From contig JALGTT010000003.1 in the NCBI GenBank assembly GCA_029821235.1, positions 1 to 30,278 of the forward strand: a stretch of 30,278 nucleotides of DNA, given 5' to 3'. This document shows, one piece after another, positions 8,109 through 15,180 of this stretch. Within the stretch, counting starts at the first letter, position 1. Each line of letters opens with the position of its first letter. The notes beneath the pieces are model-generated. The model was given only the letters and a program-made list of their open reading frames with translations. It ran no database searches and had not been told where the DNA came from. This stretch comes from Candidatus Hebobacteria bacterium (lineage in GTDB: Bacteria > Armatimonadota > Hebobacteria > Hebobacterales > Hebobacteraceae). A program made the translations under genes and the position numbers.

Positions 8109-9152
8109 TCATGGATACGCCGCCCGGGCCGCCAGGCCGGTGGTCTCCTCCACGTTCAACATCAGGTTGAGGCACTGGACCATCTGGCCGGCCATGCCTT
8201 TGCCCAGGTTGTCTATCGCGGAGAGCACGATCGCCCGCCCCGCGGATTCGTCCACCGCCACCCCCAGGAAGCACAGGTTGGTGCCGGCCGTCCACTTGGT
8301 GTGCGGCCACCGCCCCGCGGGAAGCACCTCCACGAACGGCTCCTCCGCGTAGTATCTCAGCATCGCCTCTCGCAGCGACTGCTCGTCCGCCCCCTCGCCG
8401 AGGGAGGCATAGATGGTGAGCAGAATCCCCCTCGTCATGGGCGTCAGGTGGGGGACGAAGGTCATCTTCGGCCGGCACTCCCCCAGGTCCGCGAGGCCCT
8501 GGATCATCTCCGGCAGGTGGCGGTGTCCGCCCAGCGCGTAGGCGGCGATGTCCTCGTTCGCCTCCGGATAATGGAAGGGGAGTTTGAGCGAGGTGCGCCC
8601 GGCCCCCGACACGCCCGACTTGCCGTCCACCACGATGCCCTCGGGAAGGATCACCTTCTCGGCCAGCAGGGGCGCGAGGGCGAGCACCGCGGCCGTGGTG
8701 TAGCACCCGGGGGCGGCCACCAACTCCGCCGCCGCGATGTCGTCCCGGTACCACTCCGGCAGGCCGGGCACGGCCTCCGCCAGCAGTTCGGCGCAGGTGT
8801 GATCCCGCTGATACCACCGCCGGTACTGGGCCTCGTCCCGCAGCCGGAAGTCGGGGCTGACGTCTATCACCCGCACCCCCGCCTCCCGCAGGGCCGGAAC
8901 CACCTCCAGGGATTTCCCGGCGGGGAGCGCCATCAGGGCGACCTCGCACTCCGCCGCCACTTCCGCCGCGTCGAGGGCGCGCAGGGCGGTATCCACTCCC
9001 CGCAACTGTGGATACACCTCGCACATGCGTTGTCCCGCGTAACTCTCCGAGGAGAGATACGCGAGTTCCACCGCGGGGTGGTCTCTGAGCAGACGCACCA
9101 ACTCGACGCCCCCGTATCCGGTGGCCCCGAGCACAGCCACTCTTGTCGTCAT
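8109..9152 (-). CDS. argC: N-acetyl-gamma-glutamyl-phosphate reductase
   Basis: NADPH-dependent reductase that turns N-acetylglutamyl phosphate into its semialdehyde. The 347-residue protein opens with the Rossmann motif GATGYGGVELVRLL and has the catalytic cysteine in AAPGCYTTA. Near the C-terminus, the KGMAGQMVQCLNLM helix is typical. ATG at 9152 follows an AGAGG site six bases upstream. It is the first gene of the arg operon, about 105 bases downstream of the predicted transcription start. The stop overlaps an upstream ATG of argJ. Length and motifs are those of the ordinary family, with no sign of damage. Confidence 0.97.
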   Translation of the reverse strand: MTTRVAVLGATGYGGVELVRLLRDHPAVELAYLSSESYAGQRMCEVYPQLRGVDTALRALDAAEVAAECEVALMALPAGKSLEVVPALREAGVRVIDVSPDFRLRDEAQYRRWYQRDHTCAELLAEAVPGLPEWYRDDIAAAELVAAPGCYTTAAVLALAPLLAEKVILPEGIVVDGKSGVSGAGRTSLKLPFHYPEANEDIAAYALGGHRHLPEMIQGLADLGECRPKMTFVPHLTPMTRGILLTIYASLGEGADEQSLREAMLRYYAEEPFVEVLPAGRWPHTKWTAGTNLCFLGVAVDESAGRAIVLSAIDNLGKGMAGQMVQCLNLMLNVEETTGLAARAAYP

Positions 9153-9263
9153 GGCAGGCCTCTACGTTTCTCGCGACATCCTTCGCGGGCTTGCGCCCTC
9201 GGCGAAAAGCCCTCCCCCGGCGCGACGCGTGAGGGAGATGCAGAGGGCAGGCCGATCAGCCGG
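9153..9263 (-). promoter_or_regulatory. arg operon 5' leader with two small hairpins and a mini-ORF
   Basis: The untranslated leader of argC can form two adjacent hairpins. One pairs 9187-9192 with 9207-9212 and has an inner CGCC/GGCG stem with a three-base loop. The other pairs 9172-9176 with 9183-9187; the two share a base at 9187, so they may compete. A five-codon reading frame, ATG at 9179 to TAG at 9162, encodes Met-Ser-Arg-Glu-Thr, and its stop overlaps the argC Shine-Dalgarno region. No U-run follows the hairpins, so it is not a plain attenuator, and no ArgR-type operator was recognised. A regulatory role is inference only. Confidence 0.35.
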
Positions 9264-9292
9264 ATTATACAACAACCGCTATCCTGGGGCAA
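9264..9292 (-). promoter_or_regulatory. Predicted sigma70-type promoter of the arg operon
   Basis: On the minus strand a perfect TATAAT -10 box (9264-9269) is preceded by TTGCCC (9287-9292), a 4-of-6 match to the -35 consensus, with the ideal 17-base spacer. It lies between the terminator of the upstream block and argC, which is where an independent arg promoter is expected. Transcription should begin near 9256-9258. Confidence 0.8.
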
Positions 9293-9309
9293 AGCGATCC
9301 CGCTCCCTG

Positions 9310-9345
9310 AAAACCAACAAGCAGGCGGTGATACCGCCTGCTTGT
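9310..9345 (-). terminator. Rho-independent terminator ending the ribosomal/NlpC block
   Basis: A perfect 13-bp inverted repeat (arms 9317-9329 and 9333-9345, ACAAGCAGGCGGT and its complement) with a three-base loop is followed on the minus strand by TGGTTTTC. The stem is GC-rich and stable; the U-run is short, four in a row. It lies 36 bases after the NlpC/P60 stop and just upstream of the arg promoter, so it insulates the two operons. No similar structure was seen inside the ribosomal block. Confidence 0.85.
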
Positions 9346-9381
9346 CACACGCTCCGCCGTCCCGCGCCGGGCCGGCGGCCG

Positions 9382-10305
9382 TCATCGTCGCACACAGTAC
9401 AATCTGGACCAGTACTTGCGGGAGCCGAGCGAACTGATGGTCACACATCCCGCGGCCGAAGAAGCATGGATGAACTGCAGGTTGCCGACATAGATCCCCG
9501 CATGGTTGACCCGCCCCTTCCGGTCGGCGAAATAGAGCCTGTCCCCGGGGAGCATCTGATCCAAGGGCACCGCCTGCCCCACCTCGGCCTGCGCCCGCGC
9601 GGTCCGCGGCAGGCGAACCCCGAAGGCGCGGTACACGGTCTGCACGAAGAGAGAGCAATCCGTATTGTACGGGAGACGCCCTCCGTACTTGTAGGGCAGC
9701 CCCAGGAACCGCTTCGCGTACTCCACCACCTCCACCCGCCCCGCCTGCTGGAGCATCTTCTCGATGGTCTCCGCGGACACGGTCTCGTCGGTCACCCGAA
9801 GGGCGCTCTTCGGCGCCCACCCCACCGAGCCGTCGGCCATCAGCACTCCCCACCAGTCCCCCTGCTCCTTGGCGACGATCACGCGGGAGCCGGCGGGCGG
9901 CTCGAACAGCACCTGGTCTCCGCTGCATTCCGCGGTGATGCGGCAGCCGCGGGCGACGAAGGCATAGCGCGGCGGAATATCCTTTGGTTTCGCGGCGTCG
10001 GCTTCGAGGGAGGGTTGGGCGGCGTCCGGCTTCGGCAGCCCCGGCAGCACCACCGCCAGCGACTGCCCGGGGGTGAGCGACTGCCCCTTCTCCAGGTTGT
10101 TGAAGGTGCGAATCAGGAGAGCGTCCACCCCGAAGCGGGCGGCGATGTTCTCCACCGTGTCGCCCGCCTGCACCATATAGATCTCGTAGCGCAGGGGAGC
10201 CGCCTCGGCCCCGGCCGGCCCGCCGGACGCGAGGAGCAACAGCGCGGCCGCGGCGATCAGCGCCAGCGAGTGGAAGGCACGCAAGTTTGGACGACACATC
10301 GCCAT
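9382..10305 (-). CDS. Secreted LysM-SH3-NlpC/P60 peptidoglycan endopeptidase
   Basis: Probably an exported cell-wall hydrolase that cuts peptide stems of peptidoglycan. From ATG at 10305 the protein has 307 residues. A basic start and hydrophobic run (about 12-28) with small residues near 33 form a signal peptide. A LysM domain follows at about 40-88, then an SH3-like domain at about 117-171, and a C-terminal NlpC/P60 domain with Cys217 (NTDCSLFVQ), His268 (NHAGIYVG) and His280 (FIHAS) as the catalytic set. GTG at 10335 and ATG at 10299 are alternative starts. It lies 70 bases after rpsI and before the terminator, so it seems to be co-transcribed with ribosomal genes, an uncommon pairing. Substrate bond is not readable. 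Confidence 0.9.
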   Translation of the reverse strand: MAMCRPNLRAFHSLALIAAAALLLLASGGPAGAEAAPLRYEIYMVQAGDTVENIAARFGVDALLIRTFNNLEKGQSLTPGQSLAVVLPGLPKPDAAQPSLEADAAKPKDIPPRYAFVARGCRITAECSGDQVLFEPPAGSRVIVAKEQGDWWGVLMADGSVGWAPKSALRVTDETVSAETIEKMLQQAGRVEVVEYAKRFLGLPYKYGGRLPYNTDCSLFVQTVYRAFGVRLPRTARAQAEVGQAVPLDQMLPGDRLYFADRKGRVNHAGIYVGNLQFIHASSAAGCVTISSLGSRKYWSRLYCVRR

Positions 10306-10375
10306 GTTGCCCCAGCCCAATCTGATATGTTCCACACCCGCCCCCGCGGCCGCGGAAACCGCGCGGTGGTGTTGC

Positions 10376-10765
10376 CTATCTCTTCTTGAACTGGAATCCC
10401 CGGCGAGCGCGCTTGCGGCCGTACTTCTTGCGCTCCTTCACCCGCGGATCGCGGGTGAGCAGCCCGGCTCGGCGCATCACCGGCCGCAGGGACTCGTCCA
10501 TCGCCACCAGCGCTTTGGCGAGCCCGTGGCGGATGGCCCCGGCCTGGCCCGCGATGCCGCCCCCCAGGCACTTCGCGCGTACTGTGAACTGACCGTCGGC
10601 CGCGGCCAGTCGCAGGGGCTCTTGCGCGAGCACCTCCAGCGTCGGCCGGTGCACGTAATCCCTAAGGGGGACGCCGTTGACCGTGAATTCCCCGCCGCCC
10701 GGGGAGAGCCACACCTTGGCAATGGCGTTCTTGCGATGCCCGGTGGCGTAGTATTCCTGTGGCAC
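10376..10765 (-). CDS. rpsI: 30S ribosomal protein S9
   Basis: Small-subunit protein whose basic C-terminal tail reaches the P-site tRNA. The 129-residue protein has the YYATGHRKNAIAKVWL opening, the GGGIAGQAGAIRHGLAKAL core and the KERKKYGRKRARRGFQFKKR tail (ending in the required KR). GTG at 10765 is the start, with GGAGG seven bases upstream. It follows rplM by 18 bases, the conserved L13-S9 pair. Confidence 0.98.
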   Translation of the reverse strand: MPQEYYATGHRKNAIAKVWLSPGGGEFTVNGVPLRDYVHRPTLEVLAQEPLRLAAADGQFTVRAKCLGGGIAGQAGAIRHGLAKALVAMDESLRPVMRRAGLLTRDPRVKERKKYGRKRARRGFQFKKR

Positions 10766-10783
10766 GAAACTACCTCCTCAGAT

Positions 10784-11239
10784 TCACTTGGCGCGCGATG
10801 GTTGATAGGGTGTGGGGTGCTGCGCGGCGTGCGGGTGGTCGCTGCCCGCGTACACCTTCAACTTTCTCAGCATCTGCCGCCCGAGGGTGTTGTGGGGGAG
10901 CATCCCCTTCACCGCGATGCGAAAGGCGCGGGCAGGATCTCGCTTGAGCAGGTCCCCGTAGGGCTCCTCTTTCAAGCCGCCCGGATATCCGCTGTGCCGG
11001 TAACGCATGGTTCTCTCGGCCTTGTTGCCGGTGAGCACCAGCTCGGCGGCGTTGATCACCACCACGTGATCGCCGGTGTCCACATGGGGGGTATAGGAGG
11101 CCTTGTGCTTGCCGCGGAGAAGCGCGGCCACCTCCGCGGCCAGGCGACCAAGCACCTGTCCCCGTGCGTCCACCAGCAGCCACTGCCGCGGCACTTCATG
11201 CGGCTTGGCACTATAGGTTCTCGTCGTTCTTCCTGTCAT
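10784..11239 (-). CDS. rplM: 50S ribosomal protein L13
   Basis: Early-assembling large-subunit protein. The 151-residue sequence has the usual WLLVDARGQVLGRLAAEVA start, GDHVVVINA and the KGMLPHNTLGRQMLRKLKVY signature near residue 112. ATG at 11239; the Shine-Dalgarno sequence is weak (GGAAG well upstream). It lies 25 bases after truA and 18 before rpsI. The C-terminus is a short His/Pro-rich tail, normal for the family. Confidence 0.98.
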   Translation of the reverse strand: MTGRTTRTYSAKPHEVPRQWLLVDARGQVLGRLAAEVAALLRGKHKASYTPHVDTGDHVVVINAAELVLTGNKAERTMRYRHSGYPGGLKEEPYGDLLKRDPARAFRIAVKGMLPHNTLGRQMLRKLKVYAGSDHPHAAQHPTPYQPSRAK

Positions 11240-11264
11240 GACCGCAGTTCTTCCATTTCCAGAC

Positions 11265-11996
11265 CTAATATGATACCTCGACCAGGCACAGTCCGCAAGC
11301 GGCCGCCGGCCCGGGCAGCATCTTCCGCTCCCCGCAGGAGACCGCCCGCACCACTTCCGCCCCGGTCAATTCTCCTCTCCCCACCGCCAGCATCATCATC
11401 TGATACAGAAAGGCGTTCGCTACACCGGTGATGACGACCCTGTCGCCCTCCCGGCGGCACTCCAGCCGTATCAACTCCCGCACCGTGCTCTTCACACCAT
11501 CCGCTCCGCCGCCCTGGAGCGCCCAGAAATCCCTCACCCCGACCAGACGACCGGCCGCCTCCTCCATCTTCTCCACCGCCAGCCCGGGCGGCTGGATCAG
11601 CGCGTACCGGCCCAGGATGGGCGATGGACACTTCCGCTCGATCACCGTGTAGCGATAGGTCCTACTCCGCGCATCCCGCCGGGCGTGGAAGTTCTCCTCC
11701 ACTTCCTCGCAGGACTGCACCTTCACATCCCGCGGCAGCGCCCGGTTCAGCGCATCCAGCAACCGCTCCCGCGGCACCGGTCTGGTGGTCTTGAAGTTGA
11801 CCACCTGCCCGGTTGCGTGCACCCCCGCGTCGGTGCGGCCGGCGCCGACCACGCGGATGCTCTCTCCCAGCAAGCGGGAAAACCGCTCTTCGAGCACTCC
11901 CTGCACCGTCCGCAGGTCCCGCTGACGCTGGAACCCGTGGAAGTCGGTTCCATCGTACTCGACGGTCAGCCTCAGGTTGCGGCCGGTGGTATCCGT
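11265..11996 (-). CDS. truA: tRNA pseudouridine(38-40) synthase with a probable ACG start
   Basis: Makes pseudouridine at tRNA positions 38-40 in the anticodon arm. The catalytic Asp is in GAGRTDAGVHA, and the N-terminal strand reads LRLTVEYDGTDFHGFQ as in all TruA proteins. This strand lies upstream of the first normal in-frame start (GTG at 11906), and between it and the rplQ stop (12003-12005) there is no ATG, GTG or TTG in frame. The best candidate is ACG at 11994-11996, nine bases after an AAGGAG site inside the end of rplQ; it gives 243 residues. The conserved helix after ANAFLYQM is about seven residues shorter than usual, losing the normal MVRN segment. Identity is sure; the start is inferred. 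Confidence 0.85.
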   Translation of the reverse strand, partial: TDTTGRNLRLTVEYDGTDFHGFQRQRDLRTVQGVLEERFSRLLGESIRVVGAGRTDAGVHATGQVVNFKTTRPVPRERLLDALNRALPRDVKVQSCEEVEENFHARRDARSRTYRYTVIERKCPSPILGRYALIQPPGLAVEKMEEAAGRLVGVRDFWALQGGGADGVKSTVRELIRLECRREGDRVVITGVANAFLYQMMMLAVGRGELTGAEVVRAVSCGERKMLPGPAAACGLCLVEVSY

Positions 11997-12002
11997 CTCC
12001 CG

Positions 12003-12479
12003 CTACTCCTTCAGGTCCGGCGCCCGGTAGTCGACCAACTCCAGTTTGGCCTGCATCACCCCATCGCCCCGGCGCGGACCGATGCGAATGATCCTGGTGT
12101 ATCCACCCGGCCGGTCCTGGTACTGGGGAGCCACGTGCTCGAACAGGTGCCTGACCGAGTTCGCCACCGCGCTGGGGCTGCGCCCCGCGGCGGCCTTGGC
12201 GACATCGCCGGCCGCGGGCATCTCCCGGTAGGAGCCTTCCTTCATGCGCAACAGGCCGGTGCGGGGCTGAAGAATGCGCCGGGCCAGCCGCCGATGGTGC
12301 ACGCTGTCCTCCCGCGCCAGGCTGATGAGTTTCTCGGCTATGCTGCGCGCTTCTTTGGCGCGCGGAACGGTCGTCACCACACTGCCGTGCCACAGCAAGG
12401 AGGTAACCAAGTTGTTGAGCAGGGCCATCCGCTGGTCGGTCGGCCGCCCCAGGCGGCGCCCTGCGACTCGGTGTCTCAC
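12003..12479 (-). CDS. rplQ: 50S ribosomal protein L17 with a central insertion
   Basis: Large-subunit protein near the exit tunnel. It begins with GTG at 12479 (GAGGAG upstream) reading MRHRVAGRRLGR, the family start, and ends with GGYTRIIRIGPRRGDGVMQAKLELV. At 158 residues it is about 40 longer than common L17 proteins. The extra residues are an insertion at about 69-108, between the HHRRLARR helix and VRHLFEHVAPQY. Its stop TAG is in the same frame as the following truA gene. It follows rpoA by 33 bases, the normal alpha-operon order. Confidence 0.96.
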   Translation of the reverse strand: MRHRVAGRRLGRPTDQRMALLNNLVTSLLWHGSVVTTVPRAKEARSIAEKLISLAREDSVHHRRLARRILQPRTGLLRMKEGSYREMPAAGDVAKAAAGRSPSAVANSVRHLFEHVAPQYQDRPGGYTRIIRIGPRRGDGVMQAKLELVDYRAPDLKE

Positions 12480-12512
12480 GCCGATCTCCTCCTCGAATAA
12501 ACGCTTTCCATG

Positions 12513-13523
12513 CTACTCGGGCTCCCCGGCTTCGCCGCTGCTGTCCCCCGCCAACTCCAGGCCCATCCCCGAGAGTTTGTCCTTCACCTCCTGGAGCGAC
12601 TTGCGGCCGAAGTTGCGGATCGCCATCAGGTCGCTCTCCGTGCGCTGGACCAGTTCGCCCACGGTGCTGATTCCCTCTCTCCGCAGGCAGTTCATGGTGC
12701 GCACCGAGAAGTCGAGGTCCTCCACCCGGGTCTGCAGCTGCCGGGTCATGGCCGACTCCGCCTCCGGCGCCCCGGCCAGTTCCTCCTCCTGGTGCTGGAA
12801 GTCGAAGAAGAGGATCAGGTATCGGTCCAGGATCTTCGCGGCATCGCTGATGGCGTCGGCCGGGTCGATGGTCCCGTTGGTCGTCACCTCCAGGATCAGC
12901 CGGTCGAAGTCCGTCATGTGCCCCACCCGGGTGGGCTCCACCCGGAAGGCGACATTGCGCACCGGCGTGAAAATCGAGTCCAGCGGAATGGCGCCGATGG
13001 GCCGGCGGGCGGTGTCGTGCTCCTCCGCCGGGACATACCCGCGCCCGCGCTCCACCTCCATCTGAATGGAGAGGGCCGCCTCCGCGCTGTCCAGGGTGGC
13101 GATGTGCAGGTCCTTGTTCACGATCTCCACATCCGCCGGTCCCTCCACGTCCGCGCCCAGCACTTCTCCGGGCCCGGAGCGCTCGATGCGCAGGATGCGG
13201 GGGCCCTCCGCCAACTGGCCCATGTCTGCGGCCAGGCCCTCGGGCGGCTGCACGATCTTGATCGCCAACTCCTTGAGGTTGAGCAGAATCTCCGTGGTGT
13301 CCTCCACCACCCCTGGGATGGTCGAGAACTCGTGGAGCACGCCGTCTATGGTCACGAAGGTGACCGCCGCCCCCGGAATGGAGGACAGCAGCACCCGCCG
13401 CAATGAGTTGCCCAGGGTCGTCCCGTAACCGCGCTCCAGCGGCTCGATCAGGAACGACCCGAAGCATGGATCCTTGCCTTCATCCAGCCGCTCGATCCGA
13501 GGTGTCAGGGTATCAATGATCAT
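12513..13523 (-). CDS. rpoA: DNA-directed RNA polymerase subunit alpha
   Basis: Scaffold subunit for polymerase assembly and activator contact. The 336-residue protein has the N-terminal dimerisation domain (FLIEPLERGYGTTLGNSLRR near residues 25-44) and the C-terminal DNA-binding domain (VRTMNCLRREGISTVGELVQ, then NFGRKSLQEV at about 300). A flexible linker of normal length joins them. ATG at 13521-13523; gaps to rpsD and rplQ are 35 and 33 bases. It is a normal full-length alpha. Confidence 0.98.
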   Translation of the reverse strand: MIIDTLTPRIERLDEGKDPCFGSFLIEPLERGYGTTLGNSLRRVLLSSIPGAAVTFVTIDGVLHEFSTIPGVVEDTTEILLNLKELAIKIVQPPEGLAADMGQLAEGPRILRIERSGPGEVLGADVEGPADVEIVNKDLHIATLDSAEAALSIQMEVERGRGYVPAEEHDTARRPIGAIPLDSIFTPVRNVAFRVEPTRVGHMTDFDRLILEVTTNGTIDPADAISDAAKILDRYLILFFDFQHQEEELAGAPEAESAMTRQLQTRVEDLDFSVRTMNCLRREGISTVGELVQRTESDLMAIRNFGRKSLQEVKDKLSGMGLELAGDSSGEAGEPE

Positions 13524-13558
13524 GGGCGTATTCTCCTTCCCAAACCGGCCATCCGGGA

Positions 13559-14191
13559 TTACCGGGAGTAGAACTGGACCACCAGTTCTTCCTCGACCTG
13601 GGTATCAATCTCCTCGCGCGTGGGGAGGGAGACCACCGTCGCCTCCATGGCATCGCCTTCCACCTGGAGCCAGGAGGGCACGCGCCGGCCCCCGGCCTTC
13701 TCCGCCGCCGCCACGATGGGCGCCAGCCGGCGGCTCTTCTCGTGCACGCCGATCTTCTCCCCGACCCGCACCAGATAGGAGGGAATGCTGACCCGCTTCC
13801 CGTTCACCGTGAAGTGGCCCTGCCCGATCAGCACGCGCGCCTGTGCCCGCGAGGAGGCCAGCCCCAGGCGCCAGACCACATTGTCCAGCCTCCGCTCCAG
13901 GAGTTGCAGGAGCAGTTCGCCGGTGATGCCGGGCCTTCGCTCGGCCTCCGCGAAGTAACGCCGGAACTGGCGTTCCAGGATGCCGTAGATGCGCCGCAAC
14001 TTCTGCTTCTCGCGAAGTTGCAGCCCGTAATCCGAAGTGCGCCGCCGGGATCTGCTCTGCGCGTGCTCCCCGGGGGGATAGGCGCGGCGCTCGATCCCGC
14101 ACTTGGGCGAGAAGCACCTCTCCCCCTTCAAATAGAGCCGCGTCCCCTCCCGGCGACACAGCCTGCATACTGGTCCACGATATCGCGCCAT
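13559..14191 (-). CDS. rpsD: 30S ribosomal protein S4 (zinc-binding form)
   Basis: Primary 16S rRNA-binding assembly protein. The 210-residue protein has the S4 RNA-binding domain with RRLDNVVWRLGLASSRAQAR at about residues 101-120. The N-terminus keeps four cysteines (C9, C12, C26, C31), the zinc-binding C+ form. ATG at 14191; it lies between rpsK and rpoA, as in many non-Firmicute bacteria. It may autoregulate the alpha operon in some groups, but no binding structure was recognised here. Confidence 0.98.
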   Translation of the reverse strand: MARYRGPVCRLCRREGTRLYLKGERCFSPKCGIERRAYPPGEHAQSRSRRRTSDYGLQLREKQKLRRIYGILERQFRRYFAEAERRPGITGELLLQLLERRLDNVVWRLGLASSRAQARVLIGQGHFTVNGKRVSIPSYLVRVGEKIGVHEKSRRLAPIVAAAEKAGGRRVPSWLQVEGDAMEATVVSLPTREEIDTQVEEELVVQFYSR

Positions 14192-14229
14192 CTGCTCTCT
14201 TCCCGTTGAAACCTGTTATCCGCGTCCGG

Positions 14230-14622
14230 TCAGATCCGTCTCCGCCGCGGGGGACGACATCCGTTGTGCGGGATGGGGGTGACATCGCGGATGGTGGCGA
14301 TCTCCAATCCCGCGCTCTGCAGGGAGCGGATGGCCGTCTCTCGGCCGCTCCCCGGCCCCTTCACGTAAACGTCCACTCGCTTCATGCCGTACGAGTCCAT
14401 CGCCTTCCTGGCCGCCGACTCCGCGGCGAGCCGCGCGGCAAAGGGGGTCCCCTTCTTGGTGCCCTTGAACCCCACGGTGCCGGAACTCGCCCAGGCGAGC
14501 ACGCCGCCCTCCTGGTCGGTGAGCGTGACGATGGTGTTGTTGAAGGTGGACTGAATGTAAGCGCGGCCATAGGCGACCACGCGTCGTTCTCGTCTCCTCG
14601 TTCGTGTGCCCTTACGCGGCAT
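14230..14622 (-). CDS. rpsK: 30S ribosomal protein S11
   Basis: Platform protein of the small subunit, near the E-site mRNA. The 130-residue sequence has the AYIQSTFNNTIVTLTD strand, GVLAWASSGTVGFKGTKKGTP and the C-terminal TPIPHNGCRPPRRRR signature. Start ATG at 14622. It sits 36 bases after rpsM and 38 before rpsD. The basic N-terminus and all core motifs are normal. Confidence 0.98.
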   Translation of the reverse strand: MPRKGTRTRRRERRVVAYGRAYIQSTFNNTIVTLTDQEGGVLAWASSGTVGFKGTKKGTPFAARLAAESAARKAMDSYGMKRVDVYVKGPGSGRETAIRSLQSAGLEIATIRDVTPIPHNGCRPPRRRRI

Positions 14623-14658
14623 ACCTGCTTCTCCTTCCGCCTCTTCTCAGCCTCGCCA

Positions 14659-15033
14659 TCAAGTCTTCTTCCGCCTGATGCCCACCGTCCGCCGCGGCCC
14701 CTTCCGGGTGCGCGCGTTGGTCCGGGTCCGCTGTCCCCTCACCGGCAGGCCGCGCCGATGGCGTATCCCTCGATAGCAGCCGATGTCGATCAGCCGCTGA
14801 ATGTGTCCCTGCACGATTCTCCGCAGGTCTCCCTCCACCCGGTAACTGCGCTCGATGATCTCGCGCAGGCGCGAGACCTCGTCCTCAGTCATGTCCCGCA
14901 CGCGCGTGTCCGGGTTGACTCCCGCCTGCTGAAGAATCTGCTTGCTGGTGGTCCTCCCCACCCCGAAGATGTAGGTGAGGGCGATCTCCAGTTTCTTGTC
15001 TCTCGGCAGATCAACTCCCGCTATGCGTGCCAT
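14659..15033 (-). CDS. rpsM: 30S ribosomal protein S13
   Basis: Head protein of the small subunit that touches the P-site tRNA and forms bridges with L5. The 124-residue protein has the MARIAGVDLPRDKK start, a helix-hairpin segment TYIFGVGRTTS, and the RGLPVRGQRTRTNARTRKG tail. ATG at 15033. It follows rpmJ by 27 bases and precedes rpsK by 36, the standard order. Confidence 0.98.
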   Translation of the reverse strand: MARIAGVDLPRDKKLEIALTYIFGVGRTTSKQILQQAGVNPDTRVRDMTEDEVSRLREIIERSYRVEGDLRRIVQGHIQRLIDIGCYRGIRHRRGLPVRGQRTRTNARTRKGPRRTVGIRRKKT

Positions 15034-15060
15034 CTATCCTCCTGCCTGACGCGTCCATAC

Positions 15061-15174
15061 TCACCCCTGCACTTGCTTGTGCTTGGGCTTCTCGCAGATC
15101 ACCCGCACCTTGCCGTGCCGCCGGATGATCTTGCAGCGATCGCACATTTTCTTGACCGATGATCTCACTTTCAT
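15061..15174 (-). CDS. rpmJ: 50S ribosomal protein L36 (zinc-binding form)
   Basis: Smallest large-subunit protein, 37 residues. The minus strand reads MKVRSSVKKMCDRCK at the start and ends PKHKQVQG, a close match to the family. Zinc ligands are C11, C14, C27 and a His near 32. ATG at 15174 lies only 6 bases after the map stop. In most bacteria infA lies between map and rpmJ; here no room exists for it. Confidence 0.96.
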   Translation of the reverse strand: MKVRSSVKKMCDRCKIIRRHGKVRVICEKPKHKQVQG

Positions 15175-15180
15175 TATCCA

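Noticed and set aside
8113..9024. Upstream extension of the argJ frame to 9024
   Set aside because: It reads argC out of frame and is Gly/Arg-rich; the argC protein in the other frame is unmistakable.
9153..9300. ArgR-type operator at the arg promoter
   Set aside because: No AT-rich palindrome like the ARG box consensus was found near the -10 or in the leader.
15175..15180. infA too short for detection between map and rpmJ
   Set aside because: Only six bases separate the genes, so no gene can fit.
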